From NCBI RefSeq assembly GCF_003417065.2, contig NZ_QVLT01000032.1, positions 1 to 46,332 on the forward strand: DNA of 46,332 bases, read 5' to 3'. Numbering within the stretch: position 1 is the first letter of the stretch; each line of letters starts with the position of its first letter. The notes beneath the pieces are model-generated. The model ran no database searches. It was not told where the DNA came from and was given only the letters and a program-made list of their open reading frames with translations. This document shows, piece by piece, positions 1 through 7,987 of the stretch. The translations under genes were made by a program, and so were the position numbers. The DNA comes from Hymenobacter lapidiphilus (GTDB lineage: Bacteria; Bacteroidota; Bacteroidia; Cytophagales; Hymenobacteraceae).

Positions 1-65
1 GTACATTGCAACGGTCTGTTCGCGCATGGTCGGCAGGGCTTGAAGGGGTCGAATACTTCAAACCT

Positions 66-95
66 AGTCTGTTCACGCCGAACAGACTTTTTTTT
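66..95 (+). terminator. Rho-independent terminator of a gene upstream of the window
   Basis: A 9-bp perfect stem (AGTCTGTTC / GAACAGACT) with a 5-nt loop is followed by a run of eight T on the plus strand. It would end a plus-strand transcript that starts outside the window. Positions 1-65 contain nothing else I recognise. Confidence 0.75.
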
Positions 96-122
96 GGCCT
101 TATTTATACCTCGCAACTTGGG

Positions 123-713
123 TTAGCTAAGGCCCGCCATCGTGGGCAGGCGGGCCAGCGTCAGGCCGGTCTTACTCGTTTGCGGGCCTGCCAGCAGCCC
201 GTAGCGCTTGCTCAGCTCGTAGGTTTCGGTGCCAACCCGCAGCGTAGCCACCGAGTCGGACTGGCCGTTGAACTCGCGCACCGTCCGGCTGACGACGGTG
301 GCGCTCGTGCCGCTGCTGCCCGTGAAGGTAGTGCCGGCCTTGCCGAACACGGGCAGCGGGATGCTGCGGGCCGGCTCGCTGGCTTCGGCGGCCCATTCAA
401 GCCAATAGACTCTCGGGGCGGCCTCGTAGCGTAGCCGGGCCCCAAACTGGTTGTTGCGCGACTTGCGCCACCGCGCCCCCGTGCTCGTGCTCTTCACCGG
501 CCGCATAATGCGGTTGAAGAAGTACACCGAATCGGTGCCCCGTACCCCGGCCGAATCGAGGCGCAGCGTCAGCACCGAATCGGTGACTGTCCCGGTCCGG
601 TTGAGCGTGAAGGCGTGCACGTCGCCGTTGGGCCGGAAGGGCCGCCAGTTTTGGCCAGCCGCAGAGAATGTGGCCGTTAACAGAGCCAGCAAAAGCACGT
701 AGCGGTGTTTCAT
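123..713 (-). CDS. Secreted hypothetical protein
   Basis: The product is 196 residues and starts with a clear Sec signal peptide (Lys/Arg n-region, then LLLALLTATFSAAG, likely cleavage near residue 20), so it is exported. The mature part is rich in Thr/Ser and short beta-like stretches (for example TVTDSVLTLRLDSAG), with no catalytic motif or lipobox that I recognise. The gene stands alone, convergent with the terminator at 66-95 and with its own 5' side facing rpsT. Its stop codon lies inside a 19-base sequence (113-131) that recurs inverted at 18739-18757, so the C-terminus may have been altered by a repeat. Function unknown. Confidence 0.7.
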   Translation of the reverse strand: MKHRYVLLLALLTATFSAAGQNWRPFRPNGDVHAFTLNRTGTVTDSVLTLRLDSAGVRGTDSVYFFNRIMRPVKSTSTGARWRKSRNNQFGARLRYEAAPRVYWLEWAAEASEPARSIPLPVFGKAGTTFTGSSGTSATVVSRTVREFNGQSDSVATLRVGTETYELSKRYGLLAGPQTSKTGLTLARLPTMAGLS

Positions 714-812
714 AAAAGGAAAGGCAGAAATGGATAAATATAGATTATTGAGTAAGCTACAGTTAATACTGCCTGTCTCCTAATCACTTATTCATGTCAA
801 CCCAACGCAGGA

Positions 813-838
813 AGGCCCGACGCTTGCGCATCGGGCCT
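813..838 (-). terminator. Terminator of rpsT
   Basis: An 8-bp perfect inverted repeat (AGGCCCGA / TCGGGCCT) with a 10-nt loop lies 34 bases past the rpsT stop codon. There is no clear T-run, so it is a probable rather than a certain intrinsic terminator. Confidence 0.5.
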
Positions 839-871
839 CACCTTTATAAAGAGCAGAAAGCCGGTTGGTGC

Positions 872-1129
872 TTAAGCAGCCAGCGACTTCACGAACTTAG
901 CCAGCTTCGACTTGTTGTTGGCGGCTTTGTTCTTGTGGATGATGTTCTTCTTAGCCAGACGGTCCAGCATCGACGACACCTTCTGGAACTGCGTCTGAGC
1001 AGCCGAAGCATCGGTGAGGGCGCGCAGCTTCTTGATAGCCGTGCGGGTAGATTTGGCCTGGTAACGGTTCAGGACGCGCTTAGCTTCGTTGGAACGGATG
1101 CGCTTAAGGGCGGATTTATGGTTTGCCAT
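872..1129 (-). CDS. rpsT: 30S ribosomal protein S20
   Basis: This 85-residue, very basic protein begins MANHKSALKRIRSNEAKR, the hallmark start of S20, and is helical throughout with Lys/Ala-rich segments. S20 binds 16S rRNA at the base of the small subunit. The length is normal for the family (about 85-90). It is monocistronic: a strong Bacteroidota-type promoter lies at 1178-1207 and a hairpin follows the stop codon. Nothing is unusual. Confidence 0.97.
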   Translation of the reverse strand: MANHKSALKRIRSNEAKRVLNRYQAKSTRTAIKKLRALTDASAAQTQFQKVSSMLDRLAKKNIIHKNKAANNKSKLAKFVKSLAA

Positions 1130-1177
1130 GAGGGTTGATTATGGTCTTCTGCTCGAATTCAGTTCAAATGCGGAGTG

Positions 1178-1207
1178 CAAAGGTAAAGCTTTGTGTGGAA
1201 TTAGCAA
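1178..1207 (-). promoter_or_regulatory. Promoter of rpsT (Bacteroidota type)
   Basis: Read on the minus strand there is TTG, 19 bases, then TACCTTTG, an exact match to the Bacteroidota -33/-7 pattern with standard spacing. The -7 element is about 50 bases upstream of the rpsT start codon. Confidence 0.75.
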
Positions 1208-1250
1208 GAGAGAAGTGAGATTATGAGTGGTGAAACATGAGAAGTGAGAG

Positions 1251-1369
1251 GTGAGACAAACGTCATGCAGAGCGCAGCGAAGAATCTCGCTCGGACCTAT
1301 TGTCCGGTTCTCGTTCAACTTAGCTCAAGCAGGATTCTTCGCTGCGCTCTGCATGACGTTTGTTTCACC
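1251..1369. repeat. Long inverted repeat, AACGTCAT family, copy 1
   Basis: Arms at 1256-1286 and 1333-1363 are perfect 31-bp inverted repeats (with one mismatch they extend to 1251 and 1368), and the loop is 46 bases. The outer end reads AACGTCATGCAGAGCG, shared with the palindromes at 24739, 40372 and 43229. It sits between the divergent rpsT and yheT genes, outside the rpsT promoter. The rest of this 361-base gap holds only AT-rich sequence leading to yheT. Confidence 0.85.
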
Positions 1370-1490
1370 CCGCAATTCATTATGCATGCATAACATTAAC
1401 TTTCTTAACTTGCTTGCCCGAACTGCTTTGCCGCTCTTCCTTGCCCATCCCGCCCGGCTTTTCTGACCGCCTTTCGCCGCCATACCTGCC

Positions 1491-2477
1491 ATGCCCCTCG
1501 TTGCCGAGTCTGCCTACCAGCCACCGTTCTACCTGTTCAATGGCCACCTGCAAACCATTGTGCCCAGCCTGTGGCGCACAGTGCCCGAGGTGCACTATGA
1601 GCGCGAGCGGGTAGAAACCGAGGACGGCGACTTTCTGGACCTCGACTGGTCGCGGCAGCCGGCTGGGGGCCTCTCCGATACGCTGGCCATTGTGTCGCAC
1701 GGGCTGGAGGGCGATGCGGGGCGGCCCTACGTGCGGGGCATGGTGCGGGCCCTGAACCAGGCGGGCATGGACGCGCTGGCCTGGAACTACCGCAGCTGCA
1801 GCGGCGAGATGAACCGCCTGCTCCGCTCCTACCACCTCGGCGACACCGACGACCTCGACTTCGTGGTCCGCTACGCCCTGGGCACGGCCCGCTACCGCCG
1901 GGTACTGCTGACGGGCTTCTCGGCCGGTGGCAACGTCACGCTCAAGTACTTGGGCGAAAACCCCGCCCGCGTGCCCCAGGAGGTGGCGCGGGCGGCCGTG
2001 TTTTCGGTGCCCACCGAACTGCGGGCCAGCTCCCACCATATTGCCCGCCTCGAAAACCGCATTTACCAGAAGCGCTTTATGAAAACGCTGCGCGAGAAGA
2101 TGCGCCAGAAAGCCGCCCTACTCCCCGGCCAGGTCGACCTGACAGACCTGGAGTTGCTGCAGAATTTCCCGGAGTTCGACGACCGGTTCACCGCGCCCAT
2201 GCACGGCTTCAGCTCGGCCGAAGACTACTACGCCCACGCCAGCTCGGGCCGCTACCTAAGCGGCATCCGGGTGCCCACGCTGCTGGTAAACGCCCAAAAC
2301 GACCCGTTTCTGCCGCCCTCCTGCTTCCCCCACGAGCTAGCCGCCGCCAGCCCCCATGTATTCCTCGAAACACCTACTGACGGCGGCCACGTCGGTTTTG
2401 GCGAAGGTGCGCCGGACGGCGAGTATTACTCGGAGCGCCGCGCCGTGGAGTTCCTCACGAGCGAGGTACCGGGGTAG
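1491..2477 (+). CDS. YheT-family alpha/beta hydrolase
   Basis: The 328-residue product has the YheT/EMB8 layout. The N-terminal segment (PPFYLFNGHLQTIVPSLWR) and the SHGLEG loop belong to this family. The nucleophile elbow is GFSAGGN (Ser near residue 142), and the late Asp (NAQNDPF) and His (DGGHVGFGEG) complete the Ser-Asp-His triad. YheT proteins are presumed carboxylesterases; their substrate is not known. Start: the ATG gives full family length. The last 60 codons and about 120 bases beyond the stop are present a second time at 21716-22026. The hydrolase itself looks intact. Confidence 0.92.
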   Translation: MPLVAESAYQPPFYLFNGHLQTIVPSLWRTVPEVHYERERVETEDGDFLDLDWSRQPAGGLSDTLAIVSHGLEGDAGRPYVRGMVRALNQAGMDALAWNYRSCSGEMNRLLRSYHLGDTDDLDFVVRYALGTARYRRVLLTGFSAGGNVTLKYLGENPARVPQEVARAAVFSVPTELRASSHHIARLENRIYQKRFMKTLREKMRQKAALLPGQVDLTDLELLQNFPEFDDRFTAPMHGFSSAEDYYAHASSGRYLSGIRVPTLLVNAQNDPFLPPSCFPHELAAASPHVFLETPTDGGHVGFGEGAPDGEYYSERRAVEFLTSEVPG

Positions 2478-2600
2478 CTGGGTAGTCCTTTATGGTATTG
2501 CTTCTCATGCCTTGCTCGACTTTTGCAGCACTGCTGAGAGAGCAGGGTTTAAGGGCCAGATAGGGTACGATGACGGGCCCTTGTCGGCCCCTATCTGAAG
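2289..2600 (+). repeat. Direct repeat, left copy (3' end of yheT)
   Basis: This stretch covers the last 62 codons of yheT plus downstream DNA. It matches 21716-22026 without indels through the stop codon and with light divergence beyond it. Together the pair brackets about 19 kb holding the IS remnant and the metal-resistance cluster. This copy belongs to the intact gene. Confidence 0.85.
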
Positions 2601-2620
2601 CTGGGGTCTGCTTAAACCAC

Positions 2621-3395
2621 TGGGCGATGGTCTATTAAAGCGTGAAGCAGTAAATTAAGGCATGGCTTATGCGCAACACTTGTGTGCCCGCTGCGGCAAC
2701 GAACACATCCGCCGCAATGGCACGCAAGGTGGCCAGCCCAATTACCAGTGCAAGGCGTGCGGGTACCAGGCGCGGTTTGTACCGGCAGCTGTGGCCAAGG
2801 CGGCGCAGTATGCGCTGGTGGAGACCTTGCTCACCGAGCGCAACTCCCAACGCAGCATCGTGCGCACCACCGACGGGGCGCGGATGACCATCGCCAAGTT
2901 GCTGAAAAAAAGCGGCGCTGACCTCGCCCCAGCTGCCGCCTCGCCGGACGAAAAAGGCCCAGCAGCGAAAACCGGAAGCCCTCGAACTTGACGAAATGTG
3001 GACCTTCGTGGGCCGGCGCACGCGCAAAGTCTGGCTCTGGCTGGCCGTCGAACTGGCCTCGCGCCGCATCATGGCCTGGGTGCTGGGCTGTCGGGGGGCG
3101 CCACGGCCCGGCGGTTGTGGGCTGCGCTGCCGCGGCGTTATCAGCGCCACTGCCGCTACCACACCGACCAGTGGGAGGCTTACGCCAAGGTCTTGCCCGT
3201 CCACCAGCACCGGCCTCATCCCAAAGGCAGCGGCAAAACCAATAGTGTCGAGGCTATTAACTGCTCCTTACGCCAGTGTTGCGACGTATTGGTCCGCAAA
3301 TCCTGCTCCTTCAGCAAAACTTTGCGCATGCACACGGCTCGCATCAAGATTGTCATTGATGATTACAACATCACACTTTAATAGACCATCGCCCA
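2621..3395 (+). mobile_element. IS1-family insertion sequence, decayed
   Basis: The element is 775 bp, the size expected for IS1. It is bounded by perfect 20-bp terminal inverted repeats, TGGGCGATGGTCTATTAAAG at 2621-2640 and its complement at 3376-3395. It encodes a zinc-ribbon InsA-like part and an InsB-like DDE part. I see no 8-9 bp target duplication: the flanks TTAAACCAC and TATTTTGAG differ. The element probably no longer has its original neighbours or is old. It lies just outside the left direct repeat, at the edge of the metal island. Confidence 0.85.
2662..3381 (+). pseudogene. IS1-family transposase, two frame breaks
   Basis: The first part (2662-2991) is InsA-like, with a zinc ribbon (CARCGNEHIRRNGTQGGQPNYQCKAC, CxxC...CxxC). 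The InsB part starts in the +1 frame (ELDEMWTFVGRRTRKVWLWLAV, the first catalytic Asp region). After the G6 run at 3093-3098 it returns to the InsA frame (ATARRLWAALP...YHTDQWEAY, then the RTN-like region KTNSVEA), ending in the right inverted repeat. The first switch falls at an A7 run (2905-2911), which could be a slippage site, although IS1 classically uses -1. The second needs a base missing from the G run. Either two compensating mutations or one programmed and one disabling change would explain this. Confidence 0.75.
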
Positions 3396-3470
3396 TATTT
3401 TGAGTGCTAAAACGGAATGCCTGCATCCGGCATTGATGTCAATATAGTCTCGGCTTGCCTGGTTTCCGGC

Positions 3471-4107
3471 TCAAATCAACGAATCCAGACCACGCCGGGC
3501 GAAGGGGGCGGGGCCGAGCCGCTGGAAATCGGTCGGCGTAAGGCCGGTCATCTGCCGGAACTGCCGCGAGAGGTGCGCCGGGCTACTGTAGCCCAGCTGC
3601 TGCGCTACTTCGGCCATGCTCAGCTCGGCGTAGCTGATTAATTCCTTGGCCCGCTCCACTTTCTGGCGGATGATGAACTTCTCAATCGTCAGGCCTTCGG
3701 AAGCGGAGAATAAGTGCGACAGGTAGTGGTAGTCCTTCTCCAGGTGCTCGACCAGATAATCGGAGTAGTTGAGCAGCCGCGGGCCGGGCGGGGGGGTAGT
3801 GAATCAGGGCCACCAGCAGGGTTTTGATGCGGTCCACCAACTGGTCGCGCGGGTCTTCCAGCAGCACGAAACCCGCATCCTGCAGGCGGCTCCGGATGGC
3901 CGCCCAGTCAGGGGCCGCGCCATCGGGGGTTGATGCGTCGGCTTCGCCCAGCGCCACGCGATGTACCTGCAGACCCAAGGCCGCCAGGTCTTCGCCCACC
4001 ACCTGGATGCACTGGGGGCAGACCATGTTCTTAATCAGCAGGCGGTGCGAGCCCGGCGGCGGCAGCACGTGGGCAACACTGACGTCAGCTTTCATGGGGT
4101 GCGTCAT
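3471..4107 (-). pseudogene. HMA-like/AraC-type metal regulator, frameshifted
   Basis: The start at 4107 overlaps the cupredoxin stop (TAATG). The N-terminal 75 residues look like a ferredoxin-fold metal-binding (HMA-like) domain with an intact site, NMVCPQCIQVV. The C-terminal part (from about 3790 down to 3471) is an AraC-type double helix-turn-helix (AELSMAEVAQQLGYSS, HLSRQFRQMTGLTP). The two parts are in different frames. The switch is at a run of seven G (plus strand 3790-3796), where one more base would restore a protein of about 212 residues. A true mutation, a phase-variable tract and a homopolymer sequencing error are all possible. An intact paralog lies at 17132-17782. The likely role is a transcription regulator of the copA operon, with metal or a metal chaperone as input (inferred). 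Confidence 0.75.
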
Positions 4108-4487
4108 TATTTCACTACCAGGCTGCCGCGCAGCATGCCCATCCCGCAGGTGAACGTAAACGTGCCGGCCTTTTCGGGCAGCAGCTCCACCAGCGTGGTC
4201 TTGAAGGCCGGCAGGTCGCGGCGGATGCTGAAATCGGGCATCAGCAGCTCTTCCGAGCAGCTGTTTTCCTCGTCGCGGTAGAAGCTTAGCTGCACGGGCT
4301 TGCCGCGTTCCACCTCGATAATATCGGGTGAATAGCCGCCCTTCACGGTGATATCCACCTCCTGCACGCCGCTCGATGAGGAAACGGCGCTGGTCGTCTG
4401 GCGGGCCGAGAAGAAGAAGAAGTACCACACGACAAACGCCGATAGGCCCAGACCCACGATGGTAACGATGATTTGGGAAGTATCCAT
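4107..4487 (-). CDS. Membrane-anchored cupredoxin-like protein
   Basis: This 126-residue protein starts with one membrane helix (IIVTIVGLGLSAFVVWYFFFF), then a short Ser-rich linker and a cupredoxin-like domain. The domain has the usual order: KGGYSPDIIEVERGKPVQLSF, a mid-domain Cys (ENSCSEE), and the C-terminal CGMGM segment that in cupredoxins supplies Cys/Met copper ligands. It would sit on the outer face of the inner membrane and could accept copper exported by CopA. It is 12 bases downstream of copA and overlaps the next regulator by one base, so the three form an operon. Copper binding is inferred from the motif. Confidence 0.8.
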   Translation of the reverse strand: MDTSQIIVTIVGLGLSAFVVWYFFFFSARQTTSAVSSSSGVQEVDITVKGGYSPDIIEVERGKPVQLSFYRDEENSCSEELLMPDFSIRRDLPAFKTTLVELLPEKAGTFTFTCGMGMLRGSLVVK

Positions 4488-4499
4488 GATAAGCGAGGG

Positions 4500-6764
4500 T
4501 TAGTGGTTGTCGAAGGAACGCAGGCGCAACGAGTTAGCCAGCACCGAAACCGAGCTGAGGGCCATGGCCGCGGCCGCCAGCATGGGCGAGAGCAGGATGC
4601 CGAAGAATGGGTACAGCAGCCCGGCCGCCACAGGAATGCCCAGCGTGTTGTAGATAAAGGCGAAAAACAGATTTTGCTTGATAGTGCGGATGGTCTGGCG
4701 GCTCAGCTCGATGGCCGTGACCACGCCGTTCAGATCGGAGCGCATGAGCGTGATGCCGGCCGCTTCCATGGCCACATCGGTACCCGAGCCAACGGCCAGG
4801 CCGATGTCGGCCTGGGCCAGGGCGGGCGCGTCGTTGATGCCGTCGCCCACCATGGCTACAATGCGGCCTTCGCCCTGTAGCTCTTTCACCTTGCCGGCCT
4901 TGTCAGCCGGGAGCACTTCGGCGAAGTAACGGGTGATGCCCACCTGCCCGGCCACCTGCGCGGCCGTCTGGGGGTTGTCGCCCGTCATCATTACCACCTC
5001 GATACCCAGGGCCTGGAGCTTTTTGATGGCGGCCACCGACGTGTCGCGAACCGTGTCGGCCACGCCCAGCAGGCCCACGGCCTGCCCGGCGACGGCCACA
5101 TAAAGCACGGTTCTGGCCTGGCTGAGCAGCTGCTCGGCCTGCGCCGTCAGCTCGGGCGAGAGGTTAATGCCCTCTTCGGCTAGTAGGCGGCGGTTGCCGA
5201 TGAGCACAGCCTGGCCATCCACGGTGGCCGCGGCGCCTTTGCCTTCCACGGCCCGAAAGTCGGTGGCCGTCAGTTTATCCCCGCCCTGGTCGTCGGCGTG
5301 GCGCACCACGGCCTCGGCCAGCGGATGCTCGCTCTGCCGCTCCACGGCGGCCACCACCTGCAACAGGCGCGCCCCGTCCTGACCGGGAGCCACGAAGTCC
5401 GTTACGGCCGGCTCGCCTTTGGTAATAGTACCGGTTTTATCCAGCAGCACGGTGTTTACCTGGTAGGCCTTTTCGAGGGCTTCGGCGTTACGAATCAATA
5501 CACCGTGCTCGGCGCCCTTACCGGTGCTGACCATGATGGCCGTGGGCGTGGCCAGACCCAGCGCGCAGGGGCAGGCAATAATGAGCACGGCCACGAAATT
5601 GACCAGCGCCAGCGGCAGGCGCGTTTCCGCCGGGGCCAGGTCAAACCAGAGCACGAACGTCAAAATGGAAATAACTACCACCGTGGGCACGAAGATGGCG
5701 CTGACCTTGTCGGCCAGCCGCTGAATGGGGGCACGGCTGCCCTGGGCATCTTCCACCAGCTTCACAATCTGCGAAAGCATGGTATCGGCGCCGACTTTGG
5801 TTACTTCGAAGCGGAAGGAGCCGGTCTTGTTGAGCGTGGCCCCGAATACGGGGTCGCCGGTTTTCTTTTCTACGGGCAGGCTTTCGCCGGTGAGCATGGC
5901 CTCATCCACGGCCGACTGCCCCTCGGTGATGCGGCCATCGGTGGCCACTTTTTCGCCGGGGCGCACCAGCACGATGTCGCCGAGCTGCACCTGGGCTATG
6001 GGCACGTCGACTTCCGCACCATCAGGGCGCACCACGCGGGCGGTTTTGGCCTGCAGGCCAATCAGGCTGCGCATGGCGGCCGAGGTCTGCGTTTTGGCTC
6101 GCAACTCCATTAGCTTGCCCAGCAGAATCAGGGCAATGATGGTAGCCGTGGTGTCATAATACACTTCGGGCATCAGGCCCCGACTGGTGAAAAATTCGGG
6201 CACCACGGTAGCCGCCAGGCTATAGAGGAATGCCGCGCCCGTACCCACGGCAATCAGGGTATCCATGTTGGCCGACCGGTGCTTGAAACCGTTCCAGGCC
6301 GACACGTAGAACTCGCGGCCGCTGTAGAGCAGCACGGGCAGCGTGAGCAGCAGCATGGCGTAGTTCAGCAAGGGCATGTTTACCCGCGCCATCATGGCGG
6401 GCCAGAGCATCAGCATACTCAGCGGCATAATAATTATGGCTAAGACCGTCGCCACCCAGAAGCGGCGCTTAAGCGTCTGATAAGCCAGGGCCTTCTGGCG
6501 GTCGATTTCGTCGCTACGCTCGGCGGCACTGGTATCGGGCGGGCGCTCCATCACGCCGTAGCCGGCATTGATGACGGCTTCCTTAAGGGTGGCCGGGCTG
6601 GCCTGGCCGGGCAGGTAATGCACGGTGGCTTTCTCGGTAGCGAAATTAACCAGCGCGCTCTGCACGCCGGGGGCCCGGCTCAGCGACTTTTCGACGGCCG
6701 CCGCGCACGAGGCGCAGGTCATGCCTTCGATATCGAGAGTTTCAGTTTTAGTTGCGGGTTCCAT
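4500..6764 (-). CDS. copA: Copper-exporting P1B-type ATPase
   Basis: The chosen start (ATG at 6764) gives 754 residues; an upstream ATG would add 19 untypical residues. A single N-terminal HMA domain carries GMTCASC (residues 14-20). Eight membrane helices are predicted, with the intramembrane CPC site ([13 protein letters not shown], about 398-400) that defines Cu(I)/Ag(I) transport. The catalytic motifs are all present: TGES (about 292), DKTGT with the phosphorylated Asp (about 442), [10 protein letters not shown] (the P1B HP motif) and [10 protein letters not shown]. It moves Cu(I) from cytosol to periplasm at the cost of ATP. It heads a minus-strand operon with the cupredoxin and an HMA-AraC regulator, divergent from the RND efflux cluster. 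Confidence 0.95.
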   Translation of the reverse strand: MEPATKTETLDIEGMTCASCAAAVEKSLSRAPGVQSALVNFATEKATVHYLPGQASPATLKEAVINAGYGVMERPPDTSAAERSDEIDRQKALAYQTLKRRFWVATVLAIIIMPLSMLMLWPAMMARVNMPLLNYAMLLLTLPVLLYSGREFYVSAWNGFKHRSANMDTLIAVGTGAAFLYSLAATVVPEFFTSRGLMPEVYYDTTATIIALILLGKLMELRAKTQTSAAMRSLIGLQAKTARVVRPDGAEVDVPIAQVQLGDIVLVRPGEKVATDGRITEGQSAVDEAMLTGESLPVEKKTGDPVFGATLNKTGSFRFEVTKVGADTMLSQIVKLVEDAQGSRAPIQRLADKVSAIFVPTVVVISILTFVLWFDLAPAETRLPLALVNFVAVLIIACPCALGLATPTAIMVSTGKGAEHGVLIRNAEALEKAYQVNTVLLDKTGTITKGEPAVTDFVAPGQDGARLLQVVAAVERQSEHPLAEAVVRHADDQGGDKLTATDFRAVEGKGAAATVDGQAVLIGNRRLLAEEGINLSPELTAQAEQLLSQARTVLYVAVAGQAVGLLGVADTVRDTSVAAIKKLQALGIEVVMMTGDNPQTAAQVAGQVGITRYFAEVLPADKAGKVKELQGEGRIVAMVGDGINDAPALAQADIGLAVGSGTDVAMEAAGITLMRSDLNGVVTAIELSRQTIRTIKQNLFFAFIYNTLGIPVAAGLLYPFFGILLSPMLAAAAMALSSVSVLANSLRLRSFDNH

Positions 6765-7191
6765 GTAAAGCAGTGTAAAAACGGGGCGGAGCGGCCGGTC
6801 AGCCGTTTGGCGAAGGGCCACTCGTACTAGTACTATACAAAGGAACGGCTTCCTCAGGCCAGAGTTGGTACCGAATCCAGCCGCAGAGTTGCATAATTCG
6901 ACGGATTTCCGAGAGAAACTACCCTACAAACGAAAGGGCCCTTCCTTACCGCTACTCCGAACAAGGCATGTACAATTGCGTCGGATACTTGTATAATTTT
7001 GTGCTTAGCTGACGGTCGGCACGCGGAACCTAATCTGTTAATTGCCTGTCAGAGCCTTAAAATAGAAACTCCAGCGCCACAAATCAGTTAGAACAAGGCG
7101 CACTACATTAACTTTTACTGGTATTGTCAGTAAACAGCTAGTCCACTTTTTCGGGATATAAGCTTATTTTTGCAGTCGCTTAACGCCCACC
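6765..7191. promoter_or_regulatory. Divergent control region of the metal island
   Basis: This 427-base gap separates copA (minus) from the efflux cluster (plus) and is AT-rich compared with its surroundings. It contains a perfect 10-bp palindrome GTACTAGTAC (6824-6833), 60 bases upstream of copA, a candidate operator. Plus-strand -7-like sequences occur at 6994-7001 (TAATTTTG) and 7165-7172 (TATTTTTG), the latter 20 bases upstream of the first plus-strand gene. I found no matching TTTG at the right spacing for either, so these are candidates only. No gene is evident. Confidence 0.4.
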
Positions 7192-7668
7192 ATGTTCCGT
7201 AGCCTGTTTCCTTTGCGCCGTTTGCTGGCGACGAGCTTCCTGCTCGTCTTCGTCAACGTGTTCGTGGGGCAATGCTGGTGCGCGACCATGAACCCGGAGC
7301 CGGCTGGCCGAATGGCGGTAGTCGAGCCCCCCGTAGCGGCCCAGCCAACGCACCCGGGCTGCCCGGGCCACGGGGCCGTAGCCGAGTACCCCACCACCAA
7401 GCCGGACAAGCACCCCGCCAAATCGGCCGGCAGTCAGGATGACTGCTGCAAGGACAATTCGGCGGCACTACTTTCGGCACTGACGACCCCGGCTCAAAAG
7501 GCTTTGTTTACCCCCGCGCCGGCCGTGCTGCCGACAGCAATAGAATTTCATTTCCGCCCTTTGGCGGGCAAGTGGGACCAGACGGCTACCGTTGCCCTGG
7601 TTCCGCCGCGGCATCTCAAGCCCAAAATTCCGGATATCCGCATATACATTCAGTCGCTGACTGTCTGA
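7192..7668 (+). CDS. Exported Cys/His-bearing protein of metal cluster
   Basis: The product is 158 residues. It has an N-terminal hydrophobic export segment (LLATSFLLVFVNVFVGQCWC), then a low-complexity region carrying potential metal ligands (HPGCPGHG, DDCCKDN). The C-terminal block is compact (PPRHLKPKIPDIRIYIQSLTV). It is the first gene of the plus-strand cluster. I recall similar small proteins at the head of metal-efflux clusters in Bacteroidota, but the family has no assigned role as far as I know. A periplasmic metal-binding role is inferred only from location and residues. Confidence 0.65.
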   Translation: MFRSLFPLRRLLATSFLLVFVNVFVGQCWCATMNPEPAGRMAVVEPPVAAQPTHPGCPGHGAVAEYPTTKPDKHPAKSAGSQDDCCKDNSAALLSALTTPAQKALFTPAPAVLPTAIEFHFRPLAGKWDQTATVALVPPRHLKPKIPDIRIYIQSLTV

Positions 7669-7797
7669 TTTTTTCGACGCGCTGAGGCTCGCGCCGGCAT
7701 AGCTACGCTATGTCCGGGGCGGGCCTTTTCGGTTGCTCGCCCGCGCGGCCTGGCCGCGTCCCCCCCTCCCCTATTTTCTGGTTTTACCGCCCCCGCA

Positions 7798-7929
7798 ATG
7801 AAGCGTTGTTGTGAGGCGGCCAGTGGCCCGGCCCCGTCGGGGCCAGGTCGCCGCTGGCCTTCCTACCTGCTCTACGCCGTAGTGGCTGCCGCCCTGGGCT
7901 TCGTGCTCTGGCAGCAGTGGTTGGCGTAG
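7798..7929 (+). CDS. Small membrane protein with N-terminal CysCys
   Basis: This short frame encodes 43 residues: MKRCCEAASG, a Pro/Gly-rich linker, then one membrane helix (YLLYAVVAAALGFVLWQQW). The adjacent cysteines near the N-terminus, on the cytosolic side if the positive-inside rule holds (the Arg-Arg lies just before the helix), could bind Cu(I). It sits 129 bases after the previous gene and 58 before the next, in the same direction. Evidence is its ORF structure, the plausible topology and the metal-cluster setting. There is no recognisable family motif. Confidence 0.5.
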   Translation: MKRCCEAASGPAPSGPGRRWPSYLLYAVVAAALGFVLWQQWLA

Positions 7930-7987
7930 CTCCCGGCCCTGGCAAGGCCCTGTTTTTCACCGTTCCCCTCCATTTCCCTCTTTTTTT

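Noticed and set aside
6..434. Plus-strand open frame over the first secreted protein
   Set aside because: It runs through a terminator and is antisense to a gene with a clear signal peptide; its sequence has no domain.
2612..3404. Target-site duplication around the IS1-like element
   Set aside because: The 9 bases on either side differ, so no duplication can be claimed.
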